A DNA stretch of 25,087 bases, taken from Rhodoluna sp. (GTDB lineage: Bacteria; Actinomycetota; Actinomycetes; Actinomycetales; Microbacteriaceae). The translations under genes were made by a program, and so were the position numbers. Under the pieces are notes generated by a model. The model worked only from the letters and a program-made list of their open reading frames with translations. It did no database searches and was not told the origin of the DNA. Location: NCBI GenBank assembly GCA_023260375.1, contig JALQVK010000030.1:1-25087 (forward strand), in the 5' to 3' direction. Positions 1 to 7,257 of this stretch are shown here, piece by piece. Every line of letters starts with the position of its first letter. Position 1 is the stretch's first letter.

Positions 1-467
1 GCTGTCTTGGGCGTCCGTGGCTATTTGGAGACCTTCAGGTAGCGTTTGACGAGTATTTGAGAGATCCAAACTCGGAAGCAGCCATCAATCCAATTCAACC
101 GACCTTGGGTCAGGTTGGTCAAGCCTTCAAACGACATGCCGAGCTTCTAGTCGAGTTCTTCGAAAGCGAAATGCATGCTTGCCGCGACATCAGGAAGCAT
201 GTTGCCTGGTATTTCAAGGGTTACCCGGTTGGCGGCGAATTCCGTGCCGCTCTGGCTCAGGTAGAGTCTCTGTCCCACATGGACGAAATCCTTGCCACCT
301 TGGATGGTGATCAGCCTTATCCTGGCGCTGAAGCCGAAGGTCCGCGTGGCAGGCTTGGTGGCGCTAAGGTGTGTTCTTTGCCAGAGAATTGGCTAAATTC
401 CCGCACACTTGACTCGAAGGCCAGTGCTGATTTGCTCGAGGCCGAGATTGGGGTGTCAGGTGGTTAG
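1..467 (+). CDS. dusB: tRNA-dihydrouridine synthase, C-terminal part (5' end outside window)
   Basis: This is the C-terminal part of a tRNA-dihydrouridine synthase, an FMN enzyme that reduces uridines in the tRNA D-loop. The reading frame is open from base 3 with no true start in the window; a TTG at 57 is only an internal Leu codon. The visible 155 residues begin with a CLGRPWLFGDL segment, typical of the end of the FMN barrel. They continue with the helical C-terminal domain: CRDIRKHVAWYFKGYPVG, and then PGAEAEGPRGRLGG near the end. This tail fits actinobacterial DusB-like proteins. The stop overlaps the presumed GTG start of dgt by 8 nt, so the two are probably co-transcribed. Family assignment is firm; which Dus subgroup (and so which U positions) is inference. 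Confidence 0.88.
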   Translation, partial: CLGRPWLFGDLQVAFDEYLRDPNSEAAINPIQPTLGQVGQAFKRHAELLVEFFESEMHACRDIRKHVAWYFKGYPVGGEFRAALAQVESLSHMDEILATLDGDQPYPGAEAEGPRGRLGGAKVCSLPENWLNSRTLDSKASADLLEAEIGVSGG

Positions 468-1731
468 TCTTCCTCCAATCGGTTACGGGCTCGTGGACGA
501 AGAGCGCATGCTCATCGAGGCTCGCAGCGGCACCCAACGTCGAAACGAATTCAGTCGCGACCGCGCCCGAGTTTTACACTCGTCGGCACTTCGCCGTCTA
601 GGTGCCAAGACTCAGGTGCTGTCTCCGGCTTCTGGAGACTTCGCTAGAACCCGCCTCACTCATTCGCTTGAAGTGGCTCAAATTGGCCGTGAAATGGCCC
701 TCACGCTAGGCATTGACCCTGATTTGGTAGACATGGCTTGCCTGGCGCACGATCTTGGACACCCGCCATTTGGTCACAATGGTGAAAAAGCTCTAAACGA
801 CTGGTCTTTAGAATTCGGTGGCTTTGAGGGAAACGCTCAAACCCTACGACTACTTACTCGCATCGAACCAAAAGTGTTTGCAGCTGACGGTTCACCACTT
901 GGTTTGAACCTTACTCGCGCCGCGCTCGATGCTGCTTGCAAATATCCTTGGTCGCGAGAGCATGGAGTTTTCGACGACGGCGGAGGAGCGCGTTCTTCCA
1001 AATTTGGGGTTTACGACGACGACATCGAGGTATTTGATTGGCTTCGAATAGGTGCACCGGAACGCCAAAAGAGCATGGAAGCCCAGGTAATGGATTTCGC
1101 GGATGACGTTGCTTACTCGGTTCACGATTACGAAGATGCCATCGTCGAAGGATTCATCAATTTAGACGAAATTAGTCGTCCTGAGTATCGCAGGCAGCTC
1201 ATTGAGGACATGTTAGTTTGGGCCGGTTCGGCTCAGACTGCCGACCAGTTGGACGCCGCACTGAGTCGCCTTCAATCGCTTGATGAATGGCTTTTAGTAT
1301 TTGATGGCACCGACCGAGCTCACGGCGATTTGAAGAACCTAACGAGCGCGCTAATTGGTTCATTTGTCTCTCGTACAACCGACGCAACCTGTGAAGAGTA
1401 TTCGGGTTTACTTACCCGCTATCGTGCTAACGTACTCGTTCCTGCAGAAGTACGATCTGAAATTGCGGTGCTCAAGGGTCTGGTTTCGTCATTTTTGATG
1501 TCTCACGAATCACGTCGTCCTTATTACGAACGTCAACGCGAACTTTTGAACGAACTTGCCGATGCTTTATTGGCAGCCAATGGCTCAGAACTTGACAGTT
1601 ACTGCACTCTTGCCTGGTCTCAAGCCAAGGACGAAACCGCGAAACATCGAGTGATAGTTGATCAGGTTGCTTGTTTGACCGATCAAGGCGCGCTGAACCT
1701 TCACGCCAAGCTGGTTGGAGGAGTGCAGTAA
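460..1731 (+). CDS. dgt: Deoxyguanosinetriphosphate triphosphohydrolase-like protein (HD domain)
   Basis: Predicted dNTP triphosphohydrolase that cleaves dNTPs to deoxynucleoside and tripolyphosphate, balancing precursor pools for DNA synthesis. About 423 residues from the GTG at 460. The N-terminal region carries the family signature FSRDRARVLHSSALRRL (residues 31-47). The metal-binding HD motif is visible as H68 in RLTHSLEVAQ, H97-D98 in AHDLGHPPFGHNGE, and a later Asp in DFADDVAYSVHDYED at about residue 210. The start is chosen at GTG 460 because homology to Dgt proteins begins just after it and the codon overlaps the dus stop. A TTG at 409 would add 17 non-conserved residues encoded inside dus. 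The TAA stop shares one base with the dnaG ATG. Linkage to primase fits a replication-related role. Inhibitor or activator nucleotides cannot be read from the sequence. Confidence 0.92.
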   Translation: MVSLPPIGYGLVDEERMLIEARSGTQRRNEFSRDRARVLHSSALRRLGAKTQVLSPASGDFARTRLTHSLEVAQIGREMALTLGIDPDLVDMACLAHDLGHPPFGHNGEKALNDWSLEFGGFEGNAQTLRLLTRIEPKVFAADGSPLGLNLTRAALDAACKYPWSREHGVFDDGGGARSSKFGVYDDDIEVFDWLRIGAPERQKSMEAQVMDFADDVAYSVHDYEDAIVEGFINLDEISRPEYRRQLIEDMLVWAGSAQTADQLDAALSRLQSLDEWLLVFDGTDRAHGDLKNLTSALIGSFVSRTTDATCEEYSGLLTRYRANVLVPAEVRSEIAVLKGLVSSFLMSHESRRPYYERQRELLNELADALLAANGSELDSYCTLAWSQAKDETAKHRVIVDQVACLTDQGALNLHAKLVGGVQ

Positions 1732-3584
1732 TGGCTAAAAGAATTCCTCAGTCAGACATAGACGAAGTACTTTCACGAGTATCCATTGTTGATGTCGTGG
1801 GAGACTATGTTGCCCTTAAACCTTCTGGAAATGGCGAATACAAGGGTCTTTGCCCTTTCCACGGAGAAAAATCTCCATCATTCGGAGTGTCCGCTACCAA
1901 AAACGTTTGGCACTGCTTCGGTTGCGGTGAAGGTGGAAACCTTTTCCAGTTCCTGAACCGAATCGATTCACTTAATTTCGTCGAAGCTGTTGAAAAACTG
2001 GCTGGTCGTGTTGGGTACACCCTGAACTATGAGGAGGGCGGTTCGGGTAGTCCGGAACTCTCAGTTCGCGCTCGCGTATTGGAAGCTAACGCCGCTGCCG
2101 CAAAATTCTTCGCATCGAAACTTGATGACATCGAAGCTGAACCGGGTCGACTTTTCCTTCAAGGACGTGGGTTCGATAAAGCTGCTTCAGAAAAGTTTGG
2201 TGTTGGTTGGGCGCCCAAAGGCTGGACCGGTTTATCTGATCACCTGAAAACTCTTGGCTTTACCGAGGATGAGTTAATTTTGGCAGCGCTTGCCAGCAAA
2301 AAGGACAAAGGCTGCTACGACCGATTCCGTGGGCGACTAATCTGGCCGATTCGCGACAGCACTAACGCCGTAATTGGCTTCGGTGCTCGCAAGATCTTTG
2401 AAGACGATCAGGGTCCGAAGTACCTCAATACCAGTGAGACGCCCGTATATCACAAGTCAAGCGTTCTCTACGGAATCGATCTCGCCAAGCGTGAAATCTC
2501 CAAGACTCAACAAGTTGTTGTCGTCGAAGGTTATACAGATGTCATGGCCTGTCACCTTGCTGGAATCACAACTGCGGTAGCCACCTGTGGCACAGCTTTT
2601 GGTGACGAACACATCAAGGTTTTGAATCGCATTTTGGTATCAGATAGCAAGAAACCTGCTGAGGTAATTTTCAATTTCGACCCTGATGAAGCTGGCCAAA
2701 AAGCGGCCATGAGAGCGTTTGCGTCCGCACAAAAATTCAATGCCCTTACTTACATCGCAATAGGACCAGACGGGCTAGATCCCTGCGACTTGAGGCAAGA
2801 GCGCGGAGATGGTGCAATCATCGACATGATTGCCTCGAAACGACCACTGGTCGAATTTGCAATCGAGCGTTCCATAGCTGCTTTTGACCTTGCCTCGAGA
2901 GAAGGGCAGATAGCCGCGGTCCGCGCGGCAGCCTCGATTGTCGCCGAAATTAGCGATTCTGCACTTAGATCTTCATATGAAAAACACCTTTCCGAATTGA
3001 CTTTGGTAGATCGCGCGGCTGTCAACCAAATGGTCACTGAGGCGCTTAGGGGAGTCCGGCGTTCTGCCGTAATGCCTCAATCAAGTGTTGAACAGAAAGC
3101 TGTCGCGACCGCTTCTGGAATTCCTCCGGTGGATCTTTCAGACCCGATCAATAGACGTGAGCGATGGTTATTGGAAGTCGTTGTGCAACTTCCGGAATTT
3201 TGTGACTTCAAGGTTTTGCAAAGAATTTTTCGGTCTTACTTCTCGGCTCCTCGGCATCTAATGATTTCCAAGGCAGTACTTAGAGCCTTCGATGGCAAGA
3301 ACTTAATACATACCGTTTCGGCAGAGCTTGAAGGTGACCTTGCGAGCACCTGGCGTGAGATTTTGATGGCACAGCTACCCGTAGTAGATGAAGAGTCGAA
3401 GCAAAAGTATGCCATCGGGGTTATCCAGGGTGCGCTTTTGCAGACAGTGGAGTTTGAAAAACAGTTCCTCATTCAGGCACTAACCCAGGCGCAGGCTGCT
3501 AATAAGCCCGAAGACGCCAACTTAATTGCCAAAAAATTGGTTGAGTTAGATACCGAACTAGTTCGACTTCGCGCAGAGCGCTAA
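1731..3584 (+). CDS. dnaG: DNA primase DnaG
   Basis: Primase that makes RNA primers at the replication fork and associates with the replicative helicase DnaB. 617 residues, a normal length for the family. Order of domains: an N-terminal CHC2-type zinc finger (C41, H44, C62, C65 in CPFHGEKSPSF and WHCFGCGEGGN), then the catalytic core with the Toprim fold. Toprim shows VVVVEGYTDVMA at about residue 265 (catalytic Glu) and NFDPDEAGQKA at about 315 (acidic metal ligands). The last 130 or so residues are a variable helical region, expected to be the helicase-interaction domain. The ATG at 1731 follows a good ribosome site (GGAGGAG) and overlaps the dgt stop by one base (TAATG), so translation is probably coupled. 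No anomaly seen. Confidence 0.97.
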   Translation: MAKRIPQSDIDEVLSRVSIVDVVGDYVALKPSGNGEYKGLCPFHGEKSPSFGVSATKNVWHCFGCGEGGNLFQFLNRIDSLNFVEAVEKLAGRVGYTLNYEEGGSGSPELSVRARVLEANAAAAKFFASKLDDIEAEPGRLFLQGRGFDKAASEKFGVGWAPKGWTGLSDHLKTLGFTEDELILAALASKKDKGCYDRFRGRLIWPIRDSTNAVIGFGARKIFEDDQGPKYLNTSETPVYHKSSVLYGIDLAKREISKTQQVVVVEGYTDVMACHLAGITTAVATCGTAFGDEHIKVLNRILVSDSKKPAEVIFNFDPDEAGQKAAMRAFASAQKFNALTYIAIGPDGLDPCDLRQERGDGAIIDMIASKRPLVEFAIERSIAAFDLASREGQIAAVRAAASIVAEISDSALRSSYEKHLSELTLVDRAAVNQMVTEALRGVRRSAVMPQSSVEQKAVATASGIPPVDLSDPINRRERWLLEVVVQLPEFCDFKVLQRIFRSYFSAPRHLMISKAVLRAFDGKNLIHTVSAELEGDLASTWREILMAQLPVVDEESKQKYAIGVIQGALLQTVEFEKQFLIQALTQAQAANKPEDANLIAKKLVELDTELVRLRAER

Positions 3585-3590
3585 AAAGTT

Positions 3591-3599
3591 TGGTAATGT
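3591..3599 (+). promoter_or_regulatory. Possible extended -10 promoter for tRNA-Asn
   Basis: TGG immediately followed by TAATGT (3594-3599) resembles an extended -10 element and sits about 21 nt upstream of the mature tRNA-Asn 5' end, right after the dnaG stop. No convincing -35 hexamer is visible at 16-18 bp. Transcription from here could also run into the kinase-like gene at 3724. Motif match only. Confidence 0.35.
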
Positions 3600-3620
3600 T
3601 AGACACTGCGAAAGCAACAT

Positions 3621-3696
3621 TCCTCGGTAGCTCAATTGGCAGAGCAATCGGCTGTTAACCGATAGGTTCTTGGTTCGAGTCCAAGCCGGGGAGCCA
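3621..3696 (+). tRNA. tRNA-Asn (anticodon GUU)
   Basis: The cloverleaf folds fully: acceptor arm TCCTCGG pairs with CCGGGGA (one T-G pair), D-stem GCTC/GAGC, anticodon stem ATCGG/CCGAT with loop CTGTTAA (anticodon GTT at 3654-3656), and T-arm TTGG/CCAA with TTCGAGT loop. The discriminator is G, and the CCA tail is encoded (3694-3696). It lies 36 nt after dnaG and 27 nt before the start of the kinase-like gene. Confidence 0.97.
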
Positions 3697-3723
3697 ACAG
3701 GTCAAATCAGTGGAGGCCAGTAC

Positions 3724-4992
3724 ATGATTCGCTGGATACTTGACCGAAACTGGTTCTCCATCTCCTTGTATGCTCTTGCGATTTTCTTTTCTTCTGCGGG
3801 CATCGAAATACTTCAAGGTAATTATTTCGGTCTAATTTCTTCATTCTCAGTGGCGCTTGCGGTTTTCTCTTCGAAAAAGTCGATCTGGTTTAGCCTGCTC
3901 CTTTTCCCTGTTTCTTCCTTCCTAATAACTGTTTATTCGGTTGTTCCGGTCGCGGCGGTTTCGGCGCTAGCAGTCGCAATCGCCGTAGTTGGAGGGGCAA
4001 CTAAGGGGAAGAAGCCATTATGGTTGCTAGTATCTGTGCTAGCTTCGGCTACAGTTATCTCTCTGTCACTGGGTTATTCAGGCTCTCTTCTAGGCGGGTT
4101 CCTCGGGTTCAGTGCAAGTAGTGAGTTAGTGAAAGTGAATTCTGCGCTTTTCACTTTTGCCCTGACATTCTTCTTGTTTTTATCTTCTTGGCTTGTCGGT
4201 TATTTTCTTTTCATCCGCGAATTTCACATTGGTTCTAATCGCGATATGGCCTTCAATCTGATTAGAACCAAAAAATTAGGGCTTGAGATCGCTAAACAAA
4301 ATGAGCGCCTTGAGATTGCCAAAGATTTGAGCGATCTCTTGGTGCAACGAATCAGCGCGGTGGTGAGTGTGACTGAGGGAGGGCGTTACGCGGTAGCGTC
4401 CGATCCTGATTCTGCTAAACGCGTCTTGGAAAGGTCATACGACGCCGGACGAGCCGCCCAAGCTGAACTTAGACGACTTTATGACTACCTAAACTCGGCA
4501 ATCATCTCTCACGTCGCAAGTTTCAAGATTGACGACCTGAATGAATTGGCAGTTTCTTTCAGAGAACTCGGTTACAACACAGTTATTAGTTCTCAAGGAC
4601 AAAGCTTTCGCCTGAATGAGGGTATGGAACTGTGTGTTTACAAGATCGTTTTCGAGGCACTTCAAAATGTGCGCAAGCACGCTCCCATCGGTACCGAAAT
4701 CGGTGTGGATTTTCTTTGGGTAGAAGATGGTTTGCAGGTTCTAGTGAAGGACAATGGCATTGAAGTCTCAAATAGAGTTCGCCAATCACTAGGTGAAGTT
4801 GTTGGAGGATACGATGCAGCGGAAGACTTCGATACTTTGGTGAATAAATTTGATGGCGCCACCCTGGCCGCACTCAGGGATCGCGCAGCCATTTATAAGG
4901 GGCGCATTGATGCCACTCAAGTCGCTGGGGTTGGGTTCACCCTTTCGGCAATCTTTCCAGACCTAAAAGCACACTCGGCACAGGTAAGTTAG
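3724..4992 (+). CDS. Membrane histidine-kinase-like protein lacking the phospho-accepting His
   Basis: 422 residues. The first ~165 hold about five or six hydrophobic segments with short loops, as in actinobacterial NarL-class sensor kinases. Residues 194-256 match the HisKA_3 dimerisation helix (ERLEIAKDLSD ... RAAQAELRRLYDYL). The position normally held by the phospho-accepting His is Ser203 (codon AGC at 4330-4332). The ATPase region keeps an N-box-like EALQNVRKHA (311-320) and DNG (343-345). However, the G1 box reads DNGIE rather than the usual DxGxG, and the usual GxGL before the RER-like helix is replaced by DGATL (378-382). Autophosphorylation therefore looks unlikely; this is inference from the missing residues. 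The start is ATG 3724, preceded by GGAGG; an in-frame upstream start at 3670 would lie inside tRNA-Asn. It is 2 nt from the regulator gene. Confidence 0.85.
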   Translation: MIRWILDRNWFSISLYALAIFFSSAGIEILQGNYFGLISSFSVALAVFSSKKSIWFSLLLFPVSSFLITVYSVVPVAAVSALAVAIAVVGGATKGKKPLWLLVSVLASATVISLSLGYSGSLLGGFLGFSASSELVKVNSALFTFALTFFLFLSSWLVGYFLFIREFHIGSNRDMAFNLIRTKKLGLEIAKQNERLEIAKDLSDLLVQRISAVVSVTEGGRYAVASDPDSAKRVLERSYDAGRAAQAELRRLYDYLNSAIISHVASFKIDDLNELAVSFRELGYNTVISSQGQSFRLNEGMELCVYKIVFEALQNVRKHAPIGTEIGVDFLWVEDGLQVLVKDNGIEVSNRVRQSLGEVVGGYDAAEDFDTLVNKFDGATLAALRDRAAIYKGRIDATQVAGVGFTLSAIFPDLKAHSAQVS

Positions 4993-4994
4993 CC

Positions 4995-5651
4995 ATGACC
5001 GATTTTCGAATTGGTCTGATCGACAGTAATGAGATGGTCCGTAGTGGACGCACCATGATCTTCAACTCTCAACCCAACATGCAAGTGGTTCTGGAAGAAT
5101 CTGATCCACTTAGAGCAATCGAACGAGCACCTGAATACCTCATCGATGTTCTTCTCGTTGGCCCTAGCCAGTTCAGTCTTCGTGGTCTTGGATTAATTGA
5201 ATTACTTACCAAAGCGCTTTACGAGGCAAAAAATGATTGCGCAGTGATTGCCTACAACGCCTTCACGAGTGGTAGAAATCGATTTGATGCTCTTTTCTGG
5301 GGAGCGCAGGAATTTATTGGTCTCGACTCCAATGCTTCCGAACTCTTAGGCCTTGTCCACAAGGTCACCAAAAGAGACTTTTTAGTTTCGCCTAGTGAAT
5401 TACTTAAACTAAAGAATGAATTCGGCGCAAGGGTAACCTCGAATCATCTTGAGCTAAAACTCAGTGAACTGAATGACGTTCAGACGAAAATTGTCGAATT
5501 GTTTTTACTTGGAGAAAGTGACCAGGCAATTGCTAAACAGCTTCAACTTGCTCGCACTCGAGTCACTCAACTAATTCATTCGCTCATTCAATCCGCCGCC
5601 GTTACCTCCAGGAATCAACTTGCTCTCTTGCTTTTGGAAAACCCAGCATGA
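4995..5651 (+). CDS. NarL/LuxR-type response-regulator-like protein with degenerate receiver
   Basis: 218 residues, the normal size of a NarL-type regulator. The N-terminal part follows the receiver pattern (FRIGLIDSNEMVRSG), but the acidic pair is D10-S11. The position of the phospho-accepting Asp, five after D51, is Gly56 in DVLLVGPSQF. The Thr/Ser switch site reads AYN (86-88), and the conserved Lys is replaced (GLD at 109-111). The C-terminal part (about 155-215) aligns with a LuxR helix-turn-helix: LNDVQTKIVELFLLGESDQA, then IAKQLQLARTRVTQLIHSLI. The recognition helix differs from common LuxR sequences. Inferred role: a DNA-binding regulator working without phosphorylation, perhaps held or released by the adjacent kinase-like protein. 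It begins 2 nt after the kinase stop and its TGA overlaps the azlC ATG. Its target is unknown; the exporter operon itself is the obvious candidate. Confidence 0.82.
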   Translation: MTDFRIGLIDSNEMVRSGRTMIFNSQPNMQVVLEESDPLRAIERAPEYLIDVLLVGPSQFSLRGLGLIELLTKALYEAKNDCAVIAYNAFTSGRNRFDALFWGAQEFIGLDSNASELLGLVHKVTKRDFLVSPSELLKLKNEFGARVTSNHLELKLSELNDVQTKIVELFLLGESDQAIAKQLQLARTRVTQLIHSLIQSAAVTSRNQLALLLLENPA

Positions 5652-6325
5652 GTATCGGTAAGGGGTCGGTCACTTCTGTTTCGATAAGTGTCGGCATAGC
5701 GACAGGAATCTACGGAATTTCTTTTGGGGCGCTTTCCGTAACTGCGGGGTTTGACCTTTGGCGAACCATGGCACTGAGTTTGCTTATGTTCTCTGGTGGA
5801 TCCCAGTTTGCCTTTGTGGCTGTGTTTGCAACCGGAGGTGCGAGCGCACTCCCAGCGGCAATTACGTCTGCCTGGTTGGTCGGAATCCGAAATGGTTTTT
5901 ATGCCTTGACCTTGGCCCCCAAGCTTGGTCCAAAAGGATTATTACGAGCCTTTGCCGCTCAATTAACAATCGACGAAAGCACGGCTGTATCGGCTTCGAG
6001 AGAGAACTCAGAAGAGCAGAGGAAAGGCTTTTGGCTCACTGGATTAGCGGTTTTTGTGTTTTGGAATTTGGCGACAGTGATTGGCGCACTCTTGGGAAGT
6101 ATTATATCTGACCCGAAAATATTTGGGCTCGACGCTGCTGCCGCGGCTGCACTATTCGCATTGGTTTGGCCCCGAATTCAAAAATCTACTGGTGCGATTA
6201 TTGCTGCAATTTCCATCCTCGGAAGTACACTTCTGAGCCTGTATTTACCATCAGGATTTCCTGTTTTGCTCGCAGCGGCTGTTGCTGTCTCGGTCGGGTT
6301 TTGGCTTGATCGGTCTAAATCATGA
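5648..6325 (+). CDS. azlC: AzlC family branched-chain amino-acid exporter, large subunit
   Basis: Predicted large subunit of a two-component exporter of the AzlCD type, which moves branched-chain amino acids (and analogues) out of the cell. 225 residues, nearly all hydrophobic, with about seven membrane segments. Family features include the early glycine-rich GIATGIYGISFGALS (about 17-31), SLLMFSGGSQFAFVAV (44-59) and the conserved IRNGFYALTLAP segment (about 79-91). The polar loop SRENSEEQRKGF in the middle is also typical. ATG at 5648 overlaps the regulator stop (ATGA), and its own TGA overlaps azlD in the same way, so translational coupling is likely. The substrate is inferred from the family only. 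Confidence 0.9.
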   Translation: MSIGKGSVTSVSISVGIATGIYGISFGALSVTAGFDLWRTMALSLLMFSGGSQFAFVAVFATGGASALPAAITSAWLVGIRNGFYALTLAPKLGPKGLLRAFAAQLTIDESTAVSASRENSEEQRKGFWLTGLAVFVFWNLATVIGALLGSIISDPKIFGLDAAAAAALFALVWPRIQKSTGAIIAAISILGSTLLSLYLPSGFPVLLAAAVAVSVGFWLDRSKS

Positions 6326-6627
6326 ACACCTGGTTGGCAATCCTAATCGGCTCACTTTCGGTGTTTTCTTGGAAGTTTTTAGGTTATTTACTTCCAACAA
6401 GGTTGCTTGAGTCAAATCTTCTTTCCAAACTTGCGAGTTTCCTGACGATTGCCTTGCTTGCAGGTCTGGTAGGTCTGCAAACCTTCACCGGGAATCAGCG
6501 CTTAGAGTTCGATGCAAGAATCCCTGCCATTCTGGTTGCCGTTGTGCTGTTGAAATTTAGGGCACCATTTCTGGTCATTGTTATTATGGCCGGAGCAACT
6601 GCGGCTTTTTTGAGATTAGTCTTCTAA
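6322..6627 (+). CDS. azlD: AzlD family branched-chain amino-acid exporter, small subunit
   Basis: 101 residues with about four hydrophobic segments, the expected size and layout for AzlD, the small membrane partner that works with AzlC. The segment WKFLGYLLPTRLL (about 17-29) corresponds to the conserved LP region of the family. Start ATG 6322 overlaps the azlC stop (ATGA). The 3' end overlaps the end of def on the other strand by 12 nt. No terminator fits between them, so read-through antisense to def is possible. Confidence 0.88.
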   Translation: MNTWLAILIGSLSVFSWKFLGYLLPTRLLESNLLSKLASFLTIALLAGLVGLQTFTGNQRLEFDARIPAILVAVVLLKFRAPFLVIVIMAGATAAFLRLVF

Positions 6628-7182
6628 GTTATCTCGACCAGGCAGCCAAGATTTCCCTGGAAGACCCCACTCGTTTTCGGCGTACATGAGCTTGCGTTCC
6701 TTGTGCCACTCTTTAGACAATTTGTCGAGGTACAGAATTCCGTCCAAATGGTCGAATTCATGCTGCATGATCCGCGCAAACCAACCTTCTGCTTCGATGT
6801 GCACTGGCTCATTCTTTAAGTTGACGCCGTCGACTACAACTTGGTCGGCACGTTTTAGAGGAAATCGTTCACCGGGAGCTGAGAGACATCCTTCAACTTC
6901 AGTGTTTTCGTTGGCCGGCTCTTTAGAGATGGGGCCAACTTTGATTATTGGGTTGATGACTTCGCCCCGACGCGGATTACCTTCGTCGTCGTCATAGTTG
7001 TAAACAAAAATACGTAGACCAACCCCAATTTGTGGTGCCGCCAAACCAACGCCAGGAGCTTTGTCCATGGTGTCGTACATGTCTGCCACGAGTTGCTCAA
7101 GTTCAATGTTAAATTCGGTGACTTCCGCAGCACGGGTATGCAAAACGGGTTCTCCAGCAATAACAATCGGTCTAATAGTCAC
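6616..7182 (-). CDS. def: Peptide deformylase
   Basis: Removes the formyl group from the N-terminal Met of new proteins. 188 residues with all three metalloprotease motifs: GVGLAAPQIG (44-53), EGCLSAPGE (97-105, metal ligand C99) and QHEFDHLDG (140-148, metal ligands H141 and H145, catalytic E142). The start is a GTG at 7182 with no clear Shine-Dalgarno sequence. A TATCAT hexamer ends exactly 6 nt upstream, so the mRNA may be leaderless. The gene points toward azlCD and its last codons overlap azlD. It is divergent from the DMT gene at 7258. Essential housekeeping enzyme; no anomaly in the catalytic residues. Confidence 0.96.
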   Translation of the reverse strand: MTIRPIVIAGEPVLHTRAAEVTEFNIELEQLVADMYDTMDKAPGVGLAAPQIGVGLRIFVYNYDDDEGNPRRGEVINPIIKVGPISKEPANENTEVEGCLSAPGERFPLKRADQVVVDGVNLKNEPVHIEAEGWFARIMQHEFDHLDGILYLDKLSKEWHKERKLMYAENEWGLPGKSWLPGRDNLED

Positions 7183-7188
7183 CTAGAA

Positions 7189-7194
7189 ATGATA
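7189..7194 (-). promoter_or_regulatory. -10 element placed for a leaderless def mRNA
   Basis: On the minus strand TATCAT is followed by TTCTAG (6 nt) and then the GTG of def. That spacing puts the transcription start at the start codon. No good -35 hexamer at 17 bp is seen. Supported by the absence of a ribosome site. Confidence 0.45.
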
Positions 7195-7227
7195 CCCAGC
7201 CTTGCCGCCAGATTCTGGCGCAAAAGA

Positions 7228-7233
7228 TAGGCT
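7228..7233 (+). promoter_or_regulatory. Candidate -10 element (TAGGCT) for the DMT-GT4 unit
   Basis: TAGGCT lies 24 nt before the ATG at 7258, in the short space divergent from def, with a ribosome site AGGAG (7249-7253) downstream. The same hexamer stands before the tRNA at 9579 and, on the other strand, before the gene ending at 17300. A TTGCCG is found 20 bp upstream, longer than ideal spacing. Confidence 0.4.
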
Positions 7234-7257
7234 TATTTTGAAGTAATTAGGAGAAAA

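Noticed and set aside
1805..3472. Several open frames opposite and within dnaG
   Set aside because: The dnaG frame is complete and recognisable throughout; the others lack start signals and family features.
3670..3723. Upstream in-frame start for the kinase-like gene
   Set aside because: It would encode part of the protein from the tRNA-Asn sequence; the ATG at 3724 has a proper GGAGG site.
4586..4892. Antisense open frames opposite the kinase-like gene
   Set aside because: No ribosome sites or family similarity; typical shadows of the coding strand.
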